Part shown: positions 8,130 through 18,252 of the stretch, in pieces
Layout of the letters: each line of letters begins with the position of its first letter
Numbering within the stretch: the stretch's first letter is position 1
Assembly: GCF_007748095.1 (NCBI RefSeq)
Contig: NZ_CP036287.1
Coordinates: 3,348,001 to 3,412,000 of the forward strand
Length of the DNA stretch: 64,000 nucleotides
Source of the DNA: Engelhardtia mirabilis
GTDB taxonomy: Bacteria > Planctomycetota > UBA1135 > GCA-002686595
Direction: 5' to 3'
Position numbers and translations under genes: made by a program
The notes under the pieces: generated by a model
Databases searched by the model: none
Told to the model about the DNA's origin: nothing
Seen by the model: the letters and a program-made list of their open reading frames with translations, nothing else

Positions 8130-8519
8130 GTAGCCCCCGACCGGGGCGGCGCGGGCCGGGACGAGACTGGACCGGGCTGTCCGGGGTCGCTCCGGGGGGG
8201 CCGGGACGACGTGCCCCACGAACGGGCCGCACCCCGCCCGGCTCTATTTCTCTGCCCTCGCCCCTGGGCGTGAGCCGGTCGAGTAGTCATCCTCTCCGGC
8301 TCGTTTTGGTGCGACCGGGTCCCGCCGGGGGCCGCGCATGGCCCGGATCCGCTCCAGAACGCCAACGAATCCGCCCACCGACCTCCAGCCCCGCTCGCCC
8401 CGCGATCCCCCGTCGCGCTGACCGCGCCCGTCCGAGCATGACGCCCTCCCGGCTCGCGTAGCCGTGGAACAGGGACGTCTGTGCGCTCGAACTGCGCTTC
8501 GCGAGCCCCGTCTCGACGA
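8130..8519 (+). other. 390-bp gap upstream of rpsA
   Basis: There is no convincing coding sequence on either strand here, as the open frames are shadows with GC-rich low-complexity translations. The first ~100 bases are strongly G/C-skewed with several short self-complementary runs. The region probably carries the rpsA leader and promoter. I could not identify a clear -10/-35 pair, riboswitch or S1 operator. A GTG at 8481 would extend rpsA upstream by 13 residues. Confidence 0.4.
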
Positions 8520-10484
<1,965 letters not shown>

Positions 10485-10488
10485 TCCG

Positions 10489-11514
10489 ATGCACCGACGA
10501 CTCGAGCGCGTAGGTCGGACTGCCCTGGTGGTCGCCCTTGCGCTCGGGTTGTCGGTGAGTTGCAAGATGCCCGGAGAGATGGTGGTCGAACCCGCGCCCA
10601 AGCAGCAGCGGGCCGCCATCCCCCCGGCCGACGTGGAGGCCCTCGAGCAGTTGCGCCTGGCCGTTGCCGATGGCGAGGACGCGGTGGCCCGGGGGATCCT
10701 GACCGGGATCCTGGCCCGGGATCCGATCCCCGAGGTCGAGGAGGCCGCCCAGGTCTACCGGCGGATCCTGGACGGTCGCGAGTTCGTGTCGCAACTCGAC
10801 CTGCGGTTGGTCTGCAGCTCGGGAGAGCTGCCCAACCACATTCGGTTGGAGTTCGTAGCGTCCAGCACGCTCCCCGTGCCGGTGACGGTGCACTTCATGC
10901 CCCCGACCCTGGTGCGCCGGACCTACGCGGTCAGCCCGGGCGGGCTGGAGTCGCGCAACCGTCGGGGCGACGTGCGCACCGACTTGGCGGTGATCGAGGT
11001 GCCGGCGGGCGGGCAGCAGGTGGCCTTCCTGGGCGAGTATCCCCGGGCCGTGGGCGGCGCCCTCGCCGTGCGCGAGCACTTCGAGCTGCATCCTGCCGGG
11101 GCCTGGATCGAGCGCAACGGCGAGCTGCTTCCCGCCCAGGACCTGGCCATCCGCGAGGCCGAGCGCACGAGCATCGCGGGGTTCCTCCCCCCGGAGGCCG
11201 TCCCGCCCGGATCGGTGGTCGACTACGTGAGCGACCCTCGGGTCCTGGAATTGCCCGATGACGTCTTCCTTCCGGCCCTGCTCGAGCGCGCGGTGCGCGT
11301 AGCGCCCTCGGAGCGCAGGCTCTCGGTCGATCTTCTCGCCGCGGCCGTGCCGGGCTGGTCCGACGACCAGGTCTCCGCGGCGTCGCCGGCGTTGCGCTGG
11401 TTGACCGACGCGATCACACCCGGGAGCGATCCGCGAGCGTGGCGCAGCTACTTGGCCGCCTGGAGTCGACCGCCCGCTGCGGACGGCGCGGCGGCGCTGG
11501 TTCTTCCGCGCTGA
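10489..11514 (+). CDS. Putative lipoprotein of unknown function
   Basis: The 341-residue product starts with a basic stretch and hydrophobic helix ending in a lipobox-like LSVSCK, so Cys at about residue 24 is the likely lipidation site. The mature part is mixed alpha/beta with no metal site, catalytic signature or repeat that I recognise. It contains SSTLPVPVTVHFMPP and the charged blocks around LAVREHFELHPAGAW. The ATG at 10489 is preferred over the long in-frame upstream extension because it places the signal peptide at the N-terminus. It sits 4 bp after rpsA and is probably co-transcribed with it. A role at the periplasmic face of a membrane is inferred from the lipobox only. Confidence 0.7.
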   Translation: MHRRLERVGRTALVVALALGLSVSCKMPGEMVVEPAPKQQRAAIPPADVEALEQLRLAVADGEDAVARGILTGILARDPIPEVEEAAQVYRRILDGREFVSQLDLRLVCSSGELPNHIRLEFVASSTLPVPVTVHFMPPTLVRRTYAVSPGGLESRNRRGDVRTDLAVIEVPAGGQQVAFLGEYPRAVGGALAVREHFELHPAGAWIERNGELLPAQDLAIREAERTSIAGFLPPEAVPPGSVVDYVSDPRVLELPDDVFLPALLERAVRVAPSERRLSVDLLAAAVPGWSDDQVSAASPALRWLTDAITPGSDPRAWRSYLAAWSRPPAADGAAALVLPR

Positions 11515-11578
11515 GTCGCGGGGCTGGTGACGCCCGCCCCTCGGGCCGGCGCAGCCTTGTGCCTGCCTGCCAAGGCGT

Positions 11579-11584
11579 CAGAAT
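11579..11584 (+). promoter_or_regulatory. Possible leaderless -10 element (CAGAAT) for tyrS
   Basis: CAGAAT ends seven bases before the tyrS ATG at 11592, in otherwise GC-rich sequence. It matches the hexamer-to-start spacing seen at several other genes in this window. No Shine-Dalgarno sequence precedes the ATG. Confidence 0.45.
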
Positions 11585-11591
11585 CCGGGGC

Positions 11592-12788
11592 ATGGCCACC
11601 GACATCGAAGAGCACCTCGCCGTCTTTCGTCGCGGTGTCGTCGACCTGATCGACGAGCAGGAGCTGCGCGCGAAGCTGGCCCTGGGTCGGCCCCTGCGGA
11701 TCAAGTTCGGGATGGACCCCAGCTCCCCGGACCTGCACGTGGGGCACGCGATCCCGCTGATGAAGCTGCGTGCCCTGCAGGACCTCGGGCACCAGATCGT
11801 GCTGATCGTCGGCAGCAGCACCGCGATGGTCGGCGACCCCACCGGACGCAACAAGCTGCGCCCGCAGCTGACCCGCGAGCAGGTCGAGATCAACCTGGCG
11901 ACCTACATCGACCAGGCCGGCAAGGTGCTCGACATGGAGCGCACCGAGGTCCACCGCAACTCGGACTGGTTCGACAAGTTGGACTTCGGCGGCCTGTTGG
12001 CCCTCTGTGGGCGCACGACCGTGGCCCGCATGCTCGAGCGCGACACCTTCGACCAGCGCATGAAGGCCGGCGAGGCCGTCGGCATGCACGAGCTCTTGTA
12101 CCCACTGCTACAGGGCTGGGACTCGGTGGAGATCCGGGCCGACGTGGAGCTCGGCGGAACCGACCAGCTGTTCAACCTGCTGTTCGGGCGCACGCTCCAG
12201 GAGCAGGAGGGCCAGTCGCCGCAGGTGTGCTTCACGACGCCCCTGATCAACGGCTCCGACGGTCGCAAGATGAGCAAGTCCTACGGAAACGCCATCGCCG
12301 TCACGGAGGAGCCCAAGGAGATGTTCGGGAAGATCATGCGGATCCCCGACGAGGTCATGGGCCAGTGGTTCGAGCTCCTGACCGACGCGAGCCCCGCCCA
12401 GATCGAGGCGCTCCTGGCCGGGCACCCGAACGAGGCCAAGCACGAGCTGGCGCGCCGCATCGTGGGCTACTTCCACTCGCCGCAGATCGGTCAGCGCGAG
12501 AGCGAGGCCTTCATCGCCCAGTTCCGCGACAAGCAGCTCCCCGACGACATCCCCGACGTGGTCTTCGACGGTGAGTGGAGCGCGGATGGCCTGCCCCTGC
12601 CCGTGCTGCTGCGCGGCGTGGGGCTCGCGCAGAGTTCTTCCGACGCGCGGCGCTTGATCGAACAGGGTGCGGTGCGGCTCGATGGGGAGGTCGTGTCCGA
12701 CCCCAAGCACCTGCTAGTGCCGCCCGCGGCCCCGCTGCTGATCCAGGTCGGCAAGCGCCGCTTCGCCCGGGTCAGCGCCAAGGCCTGA
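11592..12788 (+). CDS. tyrS: Tyrosyl-tRNA synthetase
   Basis: This class I aminoacyl-tRNA synthetase charges tRNA-Tyr. The product is 398 residues. The HIGH-type motif HVGH is at 49-52, the GDPTGR block follows, and KMSKS is at 226-230. The C-terminus is an S4 RNA-binding domain (SSDARRLIEQGAVRLDGEVV) that contacts the tRNA long arm. The frame is open upstream to 11439, but the conserved N-terminus (MATDIEEHLAVF) starts at the ATG at 11592, just after a TAGAAT-like hexamer. The motif spacing places it in the TyrZ-like branch, though that assignment is tentative. Confidence 0.95.
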   Translation: MATDIEEHLAVFRRGVVDLIDEQELRAKLALGRPLRIKFGMDPSSPDLHVGHAIPLMKLRALQDLGHQIVLIVGSSTAMVGDPTGRNKLRPQLTREQVEINLATYIDQAGKVLDMERTEVHRNSDWFDKLDFGGLLALCGRTTVARMLERDTFDQRMKAGEAVGMHELLYPLLQGWDSVEIRADVELGGTDQLFNLLFGRTLQEQEGQSPQVCFTTPLINGSDGRKMSKSYGNAIAVTEEPKEMFGKIMRIPDEVMGQWFELLTDASPAQIEALLAGHPNEAKHELARRIVGYFHSPQIGQRESEAFIAQFRDKQLPDDIPDVVFDGEWSADGLPLPVLLRGVGLAQSSSDARRLIEQGAVRLDGEVVSDPKHLLVPPAAPLLIQVGKRRFARVSAKA

Positions 12789-12916
12789 GTCGCCAACGCG
12801 GAGCGGGCGTCAGACAGCCTCACCCGGGCTATTCCACCTGAGAGGGCCGACCAGCGAGGTCGAGGTCATCGCCAGCCATCGCCACCAGCCGCGCCGGGGG
12901 CCGCCGCTCCTGTCGC

Positions 12917-14704
12917 TCAAGGCAGGGGCACGGCGGGGATCGGGCCCAAACCCCAGGGCGGGTTCAGGTCCGGACCGTCTCCGCCGCCCTCGTCCACGTA
13001 GCCGAGGGCCTGCATCTGACCGGTGAACATCTTCTTGGCGCTGGTGGCGCGAGCGTCGTCGCTCGACCAAGTCAACGCCGCGTGGCGCTGGCGCAGCTTG
13101 TCGTTCTCCTGCTCGAGCTGCCCCCAGGCTGCGACCAGGCGCGGATCGGACAGGTCCCCGACGGGGTTCTGTTCCAGCGGATCGTCGACCAGGTCGTACC
13201 AGGCGGCCGAGAGCAGGCGGATCTTCTCGCCCTGCTTGACGGAGAAGCGGCGGATCAGCTTCTCGGTCGGCGTGCGGTAGCAGTCCGTCACCACGTGCTT
13301 GGCTACAGCGCCCTCTGCGGCGCTCGACATGACCCGCGGCCGAGTTCGAAGGCTCGCGAGGGCGGGTAGCTCCGGCAACTGCTCCCCGCGCAGGATCGGC
13401 AGCAGGGAGCGTCCGAAGACGTGCTCGGGGATCGGCAGCCCGACAGCTTCCAGTAGGGTCGGTGCCACGTCGCTGAGGCTGACCTGCAGCTCGCTGCGCG
13501 CGGGCAACTCCTCGAAGCTCCCGACCGGCGGCACTACCAACAGTGGCACGCGCAACTGCTCGTCGTAGAGCGAGTGGCGGTGGCCCCAGGACCCGTGGTC
13601 GTAGAACTCCTCACCGTGGTCGCCGGTGATCAGGATCCAGGCCTGGTCCAGGCGCTCCTGGGCCGCCAACTGGTCCAGCAACTGGCCGACGTGGTCGTCG
13701 GTCCAGGCCATCTCGCCGGCGTACAGCGCGATCAAGTGCTCGTGGTCGCGCGCGGGCAGGGCCAAGGGGTTGCGTTCGGCGTCGAAGATGCGGGGGTTCG
13801 CGTAGAAGTCCCGCCCGTCGAGCGTGCCCTCGTAGTCGGGGTCGAAGCGCGTGTCGTAGGGCGCCGGCGGAACGTAGTCGTAGTGGGGGTCGAAGAAGTG
13901 GGCGAAGACGAACAGGTCGTCGTCGCCTGCGGCCTTGGCACCGGCCCCGGCTCGCCGCACTACCTCCGGCGACGACACGTCCCGGTGGGACTGCACGTCG
14001 GCCATCATCCATTGGTTGACGGCGTTGATGTCGTCGCCGCGTGAGACCGCCTGCTGCCAGCGGGCCTCCAGCTCGGTCCCGCCCGTCATCGCGCAACCGT
14101 AGTCGTCGAAGCCCTGGCCGAAGCCGAACTCGCTGAACAGGTAGGGGCCGCTGTAGGCGCCGATGGTCTTGAAGCCGGCCTCCGAAAGCAGTTGCGGAAG
14201 GGTCGGGGTGAGCGGGTCGATCCGCACGTTGTCGTCCTGGACCCCGTGCAGCATGGGCGGCTGGCCAGTGAACATCTGCGCGTGGGACGGCAGGGTCCAA
14301 CTGGTGCCCGAGATGGCCTGGTCGAAGACCGTGCCGCGCTGGGCCAACTCGGTCATGCGCGGCGCCAGCAGGTTGTCGTCGAAGCGCAGCAGGTCCGCCC
14401 GGGTGGTATCCAAGGAGATCAGCACCACTGTCTGCGGCGGCGCTCCCTTGCCACACCCGGTCAAGGCAATGAGCCCACCACCCAGGCCGACGAGGGCGCC
14501 AGCCCTGCCGAGCCGGACGGCGAGATTGCGAGCCCTGCCGAGCCGGACGGCGAGATTGCGAGCCCTGCCGAGCCGGACGGCGAGATTGCGAGCCCTGCCG
14601 AGCCGGACGGCGAGATTGCGAGCCCTGCCGAGCCGGACGGCGAGTGCCGCGGACCCGTCAGGGCTGAGGGACGGGCGGGGTCGGGCGGGGGCGAATCGGG
14701 GCAT
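12917..14704 (-). CDS. Sulfatase/alkaline-phosphatase superfamily lipoprotein with repeated N-terminus
   Basis: This 595-residue protein has the sulfatase fold: ISLDTTRADLL near the start of the mature part, SWTLPSHAQMFTG, then HFFDPHYDY, and GDHGEEFYDHG with SWGHRHSLYDEQLRVPL. The residue where sulfatases carry Cys or Ser for conversion to formylglycine is Thr (T-L-P-S-H), so classical sulfatase activity is doubtful. A phosphoesterase or phospho-transferase is the alternative. A lipobox-like LIALTGCG ends the signal region. That region is preceded by about four and a half copies of LAVRLGRARN from a 30-bp tandem repeat. No other start codon lies between the ATG at 14704 and the lipobox. It pairs with the DUF1573 lipoprotein gene upstream, 32 bp apart. 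Confidence 0.85.
   Translation of the reverse strand: MPRFAPARPRPSLSPDGSAALAVRLGRARNLAVRLGRARNLAVRLGRARNLAVRLGRARNLAVRLGRAGALVGLGGGLIALTGCGKGAPPQTVVLISLDTTRADLLRFDDNLLAPRMTELAQRGTVFDQAISGTSWTLPSHAQMFTGQPPMLHGVQDDNVRIDPLTPTLPQLLSEAGFKTIGAYSGPYLFSEFGFGQGFDDYGCAMTGGTELEARWQQAVSRGDDINAVNQWMMADVQSHRDVSSPEVVRRAGAGAKAAGDDDLFVFAHFFDPHYDYVPPAPYDTRFDPDYEGTLDGRDFYANPRIFDAERNPLALPARDHEHLIALYAGEMAWTDDHVGQLLDQLAAQERLDQAWILITGDHGEEFYDHGSWGHRHSLYDEQLRVPLLVVPPVGSFEELPARSELQVSLSDVAPTLLEAVGLPIPEHVFGRSLLPILRGEQLPELPALASLRTRPRVMSSAAEGAVAKHVVTDCYRTPTEKLIRRFSVKQGEKIRLLSAAWYDLVDDPLEQNPVGDLSDPRLVAAWGQLEQENDKLRQRHAALTWSSDDARATSAKKMFTGQMQALGYVDEGGGDGPDLNPPWGLGPIPAVPLP
14501..14644 (-). repeat. 30-bp in-frame tandem repeat (4.8 copies) in the sulfatase-like gene
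   Basis: Four identical 30-bp units occupy 14521-14640, with a 20-bp partial copy before them and a few bases after. There are no substitutions between the full copies. On the coding (minus) strand each unit encodes LAVRLGRARN. The block lies directly upstream of the lipobox, so it lengthens the basic n-region of the signal peptide. Copy changes would stay in frame. Confidence 0.95.
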
Positions 14705-14736
14705 GGCGCGCGGAGGGGCGTCTCGAGCGAGGTCGC

Positions 14737-16005
14737 TCAGGGGCGCGAGACCGTCACGAAGGGGATCTCGATCGACGGATACTGTGCGTCGTCGAGCTGC
14801 GCGAGCAAGCGCCCTTCGTATTCGATTCCGGGTCGCGGGCTCGCGACGCGCACCCGCAGGTCCCAGGCCGATGCGGAACCACTCGCGGTGGGCCTGACCG
14901 GGACGGCTTCCACTTCCACGTCGACGAGGTCCAGGGGGAGGACTTCGACCGCGTCCACCCGGAAGTGGTGTCCCGGCAAGTGCGAGACGATCCGAACCTC
15001 GTGCTGCAGGCCACCCTCGAAGGCGCGCAGGGCGACATTGGGGGGCGAGACCTGGATGTCGGGCACCACCAGGGCCCGCACAGGGAACTCGAATGGGGGC
15101 CCGGCATCACCCGCATCGTCCTGCGTGGAGAGGCGCACCAGACCGCCTGCGAAGCCCTCGTCGTGGCCCGGCGAGAGGGTTGTGGTCATGACCCAATGGT
15201 CGAGGGATCGGGGGTCGGCGCCCAAGGAGACCACCCAACCTTCTGGTGCCTCGAGCACCTCGACGGGAGTCAGCCGCGCCGGCCCCGCACGACCGATGGA
15301 CACGTCCATGGTTCCGCCGATCGACGCAGGGGCGCTGCCCAGGTCGGCGACGTCCGGGACGGCCGTCAGGTCGCGCACAGCGATCAGGTGCGCCTCGAGG
15401 CTGATGAAGGCCGACTTGGGCGCGTCGGTCACCATGCGGACGGTGACCAGCTTGTCGCGGTTGGCCTCGTGAACCACGGCGGTGTCGATGCGTAGGACCA
15501 CTCGCAGGGTCGCACCCGGCGGGACCTGGATCAGCCCGTTCGGATCGCTCGTGTCACCCTCGATGCGCTGCCCGTCCAGGGTGATCGCCTCGACCAAGGG
15601 AATGGTGCAACTGCAGCTCGCGCTGGCGCGCTGCACCGTGACGGGCAGGGACTCGGTGTTGACGAACTCGAAGGCGTGTTCGAGGACGGAGCCCTGCGGG
15701 ACCTCGCCGAAGTCGTGGAAGCCCGGCCTGGCCCGTGACCCCTCGATCTGCGGGTCGGCGGGGGTGCCGCCAGCGACGAAGACCAGGCCCGCCGGCTCGC
15801 GGTCGGGGACGGAGCTCGACGGGCCACATCCACCGCAGAGCAGGGCTCCGGCCAGTAGGCCTGCCGGGAGGCAGGCAATGAGCGCGGAGCGGAGCTCAGG
15901 CACGAGCCCAGCCAGGCCCCGGGGGCTGTGAGGGCTGTGGGGGCTGTGGGGGCTGAGCGGTTCCGAAGAGGGGCTGTCGGTCGCGGTGGGCAGGGGCCGA
16001 TTCAT
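14737..16005 (-). CDS. DUF1573 domain lipoprotein
   Basis: The 422-residue product starts with a Ser/Pro/His-rich leader, partly from a 9-bp repeat (PHSPHSPHS). A hydrophobic helix and the lipobox LLCGGC follow. The first mature domain has the DUF1573 pattern (FHDFGEVPQGSVLEHAFEFVN, then ASCSCT), an Ig-like beta-sandwich common in secreted proteins of Planctomycetota and Bacteroidota. At least two more beta-sandwich segments follow, without recognisable catalytic residues. It is probably anchored at the periplasmic or cell-surface side. The downstream sulfatase-like gene is on the same strand. The function is unknown. Confidence 0.8.
   Translation of the reverse strand: MNRPLPTATDSPSSEPLSPHSPHSPHSPRGLAGLVPELRSALIACLPAGLLAGALLCGGCGPSSSVPDREPAGLVFVAGGTPADPQIEGSRARPGFHDFGEVPQGSVLEHAFEFVNTESLPVTVQRASASCSCTIPLVEAITLDGQRIEGDTSDPNGLIQVPPGATLRVVLRIDTAVVHEANRDKLVTVRMVTDAPKSAFISLEAHLIAVRDLTAVPDVADLGSAPASIGGTMDVSIGRAGPARLTPVEVLEAPEGWVVSLGADPRSLDHWVMTTTLSPGHDEGFAGGLVRLSTQDDAGDAGPPFEFPVRALVVPDIQVSPPNVALRAFEGGLQHEVRIVSHLPGHHFRVDAVEVLPLDLVDVEVEAVPVRPTASGSASAWDLRVRVASPRPGIEYEGRLLAQLDDAQYPSIEIPFVTVSRP
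15921..15956 (-). repeat. 9-bp tandem repeat encoding Ser-Pro-His
   Basis: Four imperfect copies of gggctgtgg lie within the first 35 codons of the DUF1573 gene and encode a PHS/SPH run on the minus strand. The unit preserves the reading frame. It sits before the hydrophobic part of the signal peptide, as does the 30-bp repeat of the neighbouring sulfatase-like gene. Confidence 0.8.
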
Positions 16006-16196
16006 GGGGTAGACATCATGCAGGGGCGTGGTTGCAGCCAGCCAGGGGTAAGGGCGTGGCGTCCATCGGAGCTAGCAGCCCGGGGTGCGTGGGGCACCCT
16101 CGTGGGGCCGCGTAAGGCCTCGGAATCTCGGCACCAACAGCCGCGCCCGCGCGTCGTACACTTCGCCACCGCGCCCTGGGCGCCTCCCATCCAGCC

Positions 16197-16742
16197 ATGA
16201 ACCAGACCAAACAATTCGTCATCTGGGGCGCCGCCGCGATCGTGCTCGGCGTGGTGCTCGCGATGATCGTCCCCGGGCGTGAAGGCGCTGGGGACAGCGC
16301 CCTGCCCCAGACGCGCTCCAAGGAGACCTCGGAGCAGCGCAAGGAGCGCCTGCGGGCCCCCAGGGACGCCAAGGAGGACACCGCGGCGGCGGACTTCTTG
16401 GACAAGCGTTGGGGACACATGGGCGACACCGGAGCCGTGACGGCCCACGTGGACCCCTTCGGCACCCGCTACTACGTCGAGAAGAAGATCTTCGTTGGCC
16501 GTGGCCACGGGGGCGTGCCGATCTACGCCAAGGCCTACTCGACGCCCTCCCGGATCCACCCGGACGCGATCAAGCTCAAGAGCCCAGACGACGCCCAGGG
16601 CGCCCGGGTGACCCTCGAGAACTGGGAGCCGGGTGAGCTGGCCCAGCGCATGGCGAGCGTCAAGCACGCGAACAACCCCGAGGACCTCCCGGAGAACCTT
16701 CAGCACCTGCACCCGAAGCACCCGGACTACACGGGGCTCTAG
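16197..16742 (+). CDS. Small membrane-anchored protein of unknown function
   Basis: This 181-residue protein has one N-terminal membrane helix (FVIWGAAAIVLGVVLAMIV, residues 7-25). A polar, charged external part follows, rich in Lys, Arg and Asp. It contains KRWGHMGDTGAV, FGTRYYVEKKIFVGRG and a C-terminal LHPKHPDYTGL. It has no Cys and no enzyme motif. The ATG at 16197 gives a normal signal-anchor N-terminus. A TACACT hexamer near 16148 could be its -10 box, leaving a leader of about 40 bases. A strong hairpin follows the gene. I do not recognise the family. Confidence 0.65.
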   Translation: MNQTKQFVIWGAAAIVLGVVLAMIVPGREGAGDSALPQTRSKETSEQRKERLRAPRDAKEDTAAADFLDKRWGHMGDTGAVTAHVDPFGTRYYVEKKIFVGRGHGGVPIYAKAYSTPSRIHPDAIKLKSPDDAQGARVTLENWEPGELAQRMASVKHANNPEDLPENLQHLHPKHPDYTGL

Positions 16743-16800
16743 GACCGAGGATCTCGGGGACGCGGGTCGTCCAGGACGGGAACCCGGGTTGCCGGACAGG

Positions 16801-16839
16801 AGCAGGGCGCGGGTCGGCAACGTCGACCCGCGCCCTGCT
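16801..16839 (+). terminator. Strong hairpin terminator after the small membrane protein gene
   Basis: A perfect 16-bp inverted repeat (16801-16816 with 16824-16839) encloses a 7-base loop and lies 58 bp past the stop codon at 16742. Only a weak T-rich tail follows (tcgtt). It can therefore act as an intrinsic terminator or transcript-stabilising hairpin ahead of glyA. Confidence 0.75.
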
Positions 16840-17003
16840 TCGTTCCGCCTGCCCGGTCCGCGATCCGGAGTCCCGGACCAGGTGCTCGGGCAGGTGCCGA
16901 GCGCACGGGCCTCCCGATTGATTGCCGGTGTGGATCGATGGGCCGGTGCGCGGGTCGCCGCGGATAGACTCCGGCGCTCCACCCCCGGACCAAGGCTCTC
17001 CCC

Positions 17004-18248
17004 ATGTCTGCCCCCCGAACCGACAGCACGGTCTGGGCGTCGATCGACGCCGAGGCCCGCCGCCAGGAGGCTCAGCTCGAGCTGATCGCCTCCGAGAACC
17101 ACGCCTCGCTCGAGGTCATCGCTGCCATGGGCACGGTGCTCACGAACAAGTACGCGGAGGGCTATCCGGGCCGTCGCTACTACGGCGGCTGCGAGTACGT
17201 GGACGAGGTCGAGACCATCGCCCGTGACCGCGTGAAGGAGCTGTTCGGCTCCGAGCGCGCCAACGTCCAGCCGCACAGCGGGACCCAGGCGACGATCGGC
17301 GCCCTGATGGCGATGGCGGAGCCGGGCGACGACATCTTGGCCATGTCCCTCGACCACGGCGGTCACCTGAGCCACGGCCACCCCAAGAACGCGTCGGGGG
17401 TGTTCTACAAGTTCCACCATTACGGCGTGCGCCGGGACGACGAGCGGCTGGACATCGACCAGGTGCGGACCATGGCGCAGGACCTGCGCCCCAAGGTGAT
17501 CGTCGCCGGGGGCTCGGCCTACCCGCGCACGATCGACTTCGCGCCCCTGGCGGAGATCGCGCGTGAGGTGGGGGCGAAGCTGCTGGTCGACATGGCCCAC
17601 ATCGCGGGTCTGGTCGCCACCGGCGCCCACCCGAGCCCGGTGCCCCACGCCGACGTCGTCTCGAGTAGCACCCACAAGACCCTGCGCGGGCCCCGCGGCG
17701 GGCTGATCCTCTCGACCAAGGACTTTGGCAAGCAGGTCAACAGCGCAGTCTTCCCCGGCGGCCAGGGCGGGCCCTTGATGCACGTGATCGCGGCCAAGGC
17801 CATCGCCTTCCGCGAGGCCGCATCCGCCGAGTTCAAGACCTACATCGATCAGGTGCTCTCGAACGCGCGCATCCTGGCCGAGACCCTCGGCGAGCGCGGG
17901 CTGCGGATCGTCTCCGGGGGCACCGACAACCACCTGCTCTTGGTCGACGTCAGCTCCGTCGGGCTGACCGGCGACGTGGCCGAGGATGCCCTGCACGCGG
18001 TCGATCTGACCTGCAACAAGAACCTGATCCCCTTCGACGCACAGCCGCCGATGAAGACCTCGGGCGTGCGCCTGGGGACCGCTGCGATCACGACCCGCGG
18101 CCTGGGCGGGGAGGACGTGCGCCGCATGGCCCACTGGATCGCCGACGTGCTGGACGCTCCCGAGGACGCGGGGATCCGCGCTCGGGTCAAGGCCGAGGTG
18201 GCCGAGTTGGCCGTGGCGCGTCCGATTTACCCCACGGCCGCGGTCTGA
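17004..18248 (+). CDS. glyA: Serine hydroxymethyltransferase
   Basis: GlyA converts serine and tetrahydrofolate to glycine and 5,10-methylene-tetrahydrofolate using PLP, supplying one-carbon units. The product is 414 residues, the family norm. Visible are ELIASENHAS near the N-terminus, TNKYAEGYPGRRYYGGCEYVD, the substrate region NVQPHSGTQA and LSHGHP. The PLP-binding Lys225 lies in SSTHKTLRGPRGG. The ATG at 17004 is the conserved start. A TAGACT hexamer at 16965-16970 is a possible -10 element, giving a leader of about 30 bases. The CobW-like gene follows after 4 bp. Confidence 0.97.
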   Translation: MSAPRTDSTVWASIDAEARRQEAQLELIASENHASLEVIAAMGTVLTNKYAEGYPGRRYYGGCEYVDEVETIARDRVKELFGSERANVQPHSGTQATIGALMAMAEPGDDILAMSLDHGGHLSHGHPKNASGVFYKFHHYGVRRDDERLDIDQVRTMAQDLRPKVIVAGGSAYPRTIDFAPLAEIAREVGAKLLVDMAHIAGLVATGAHPSPVPHADVVSSSTHKTLRGPRGGLILSTKDFGKQVNSAVFPGGQGGPLMHVIAAKAIAFREAASAEFKTYIDQVLSNARILAETLGERGLRIVSGGTDNHLLLVDVSSVGLTGDVAEDALHAVDLTCNKNLIPFDAQPPMKTSGVRLGTAAITTRGLGGEDVRRMAHWIADVLDAPEDAGIRARVKAEVAELAVARPIYPTAAV

Positions 18249-18252
18249 GGCC

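Noticed and set aside
14501..14644. CRISPR-like repeats
   Set aside because: The copies are contiguous with no spacers, lie in frame inside a protein-coding gene, and no cas gene is present.
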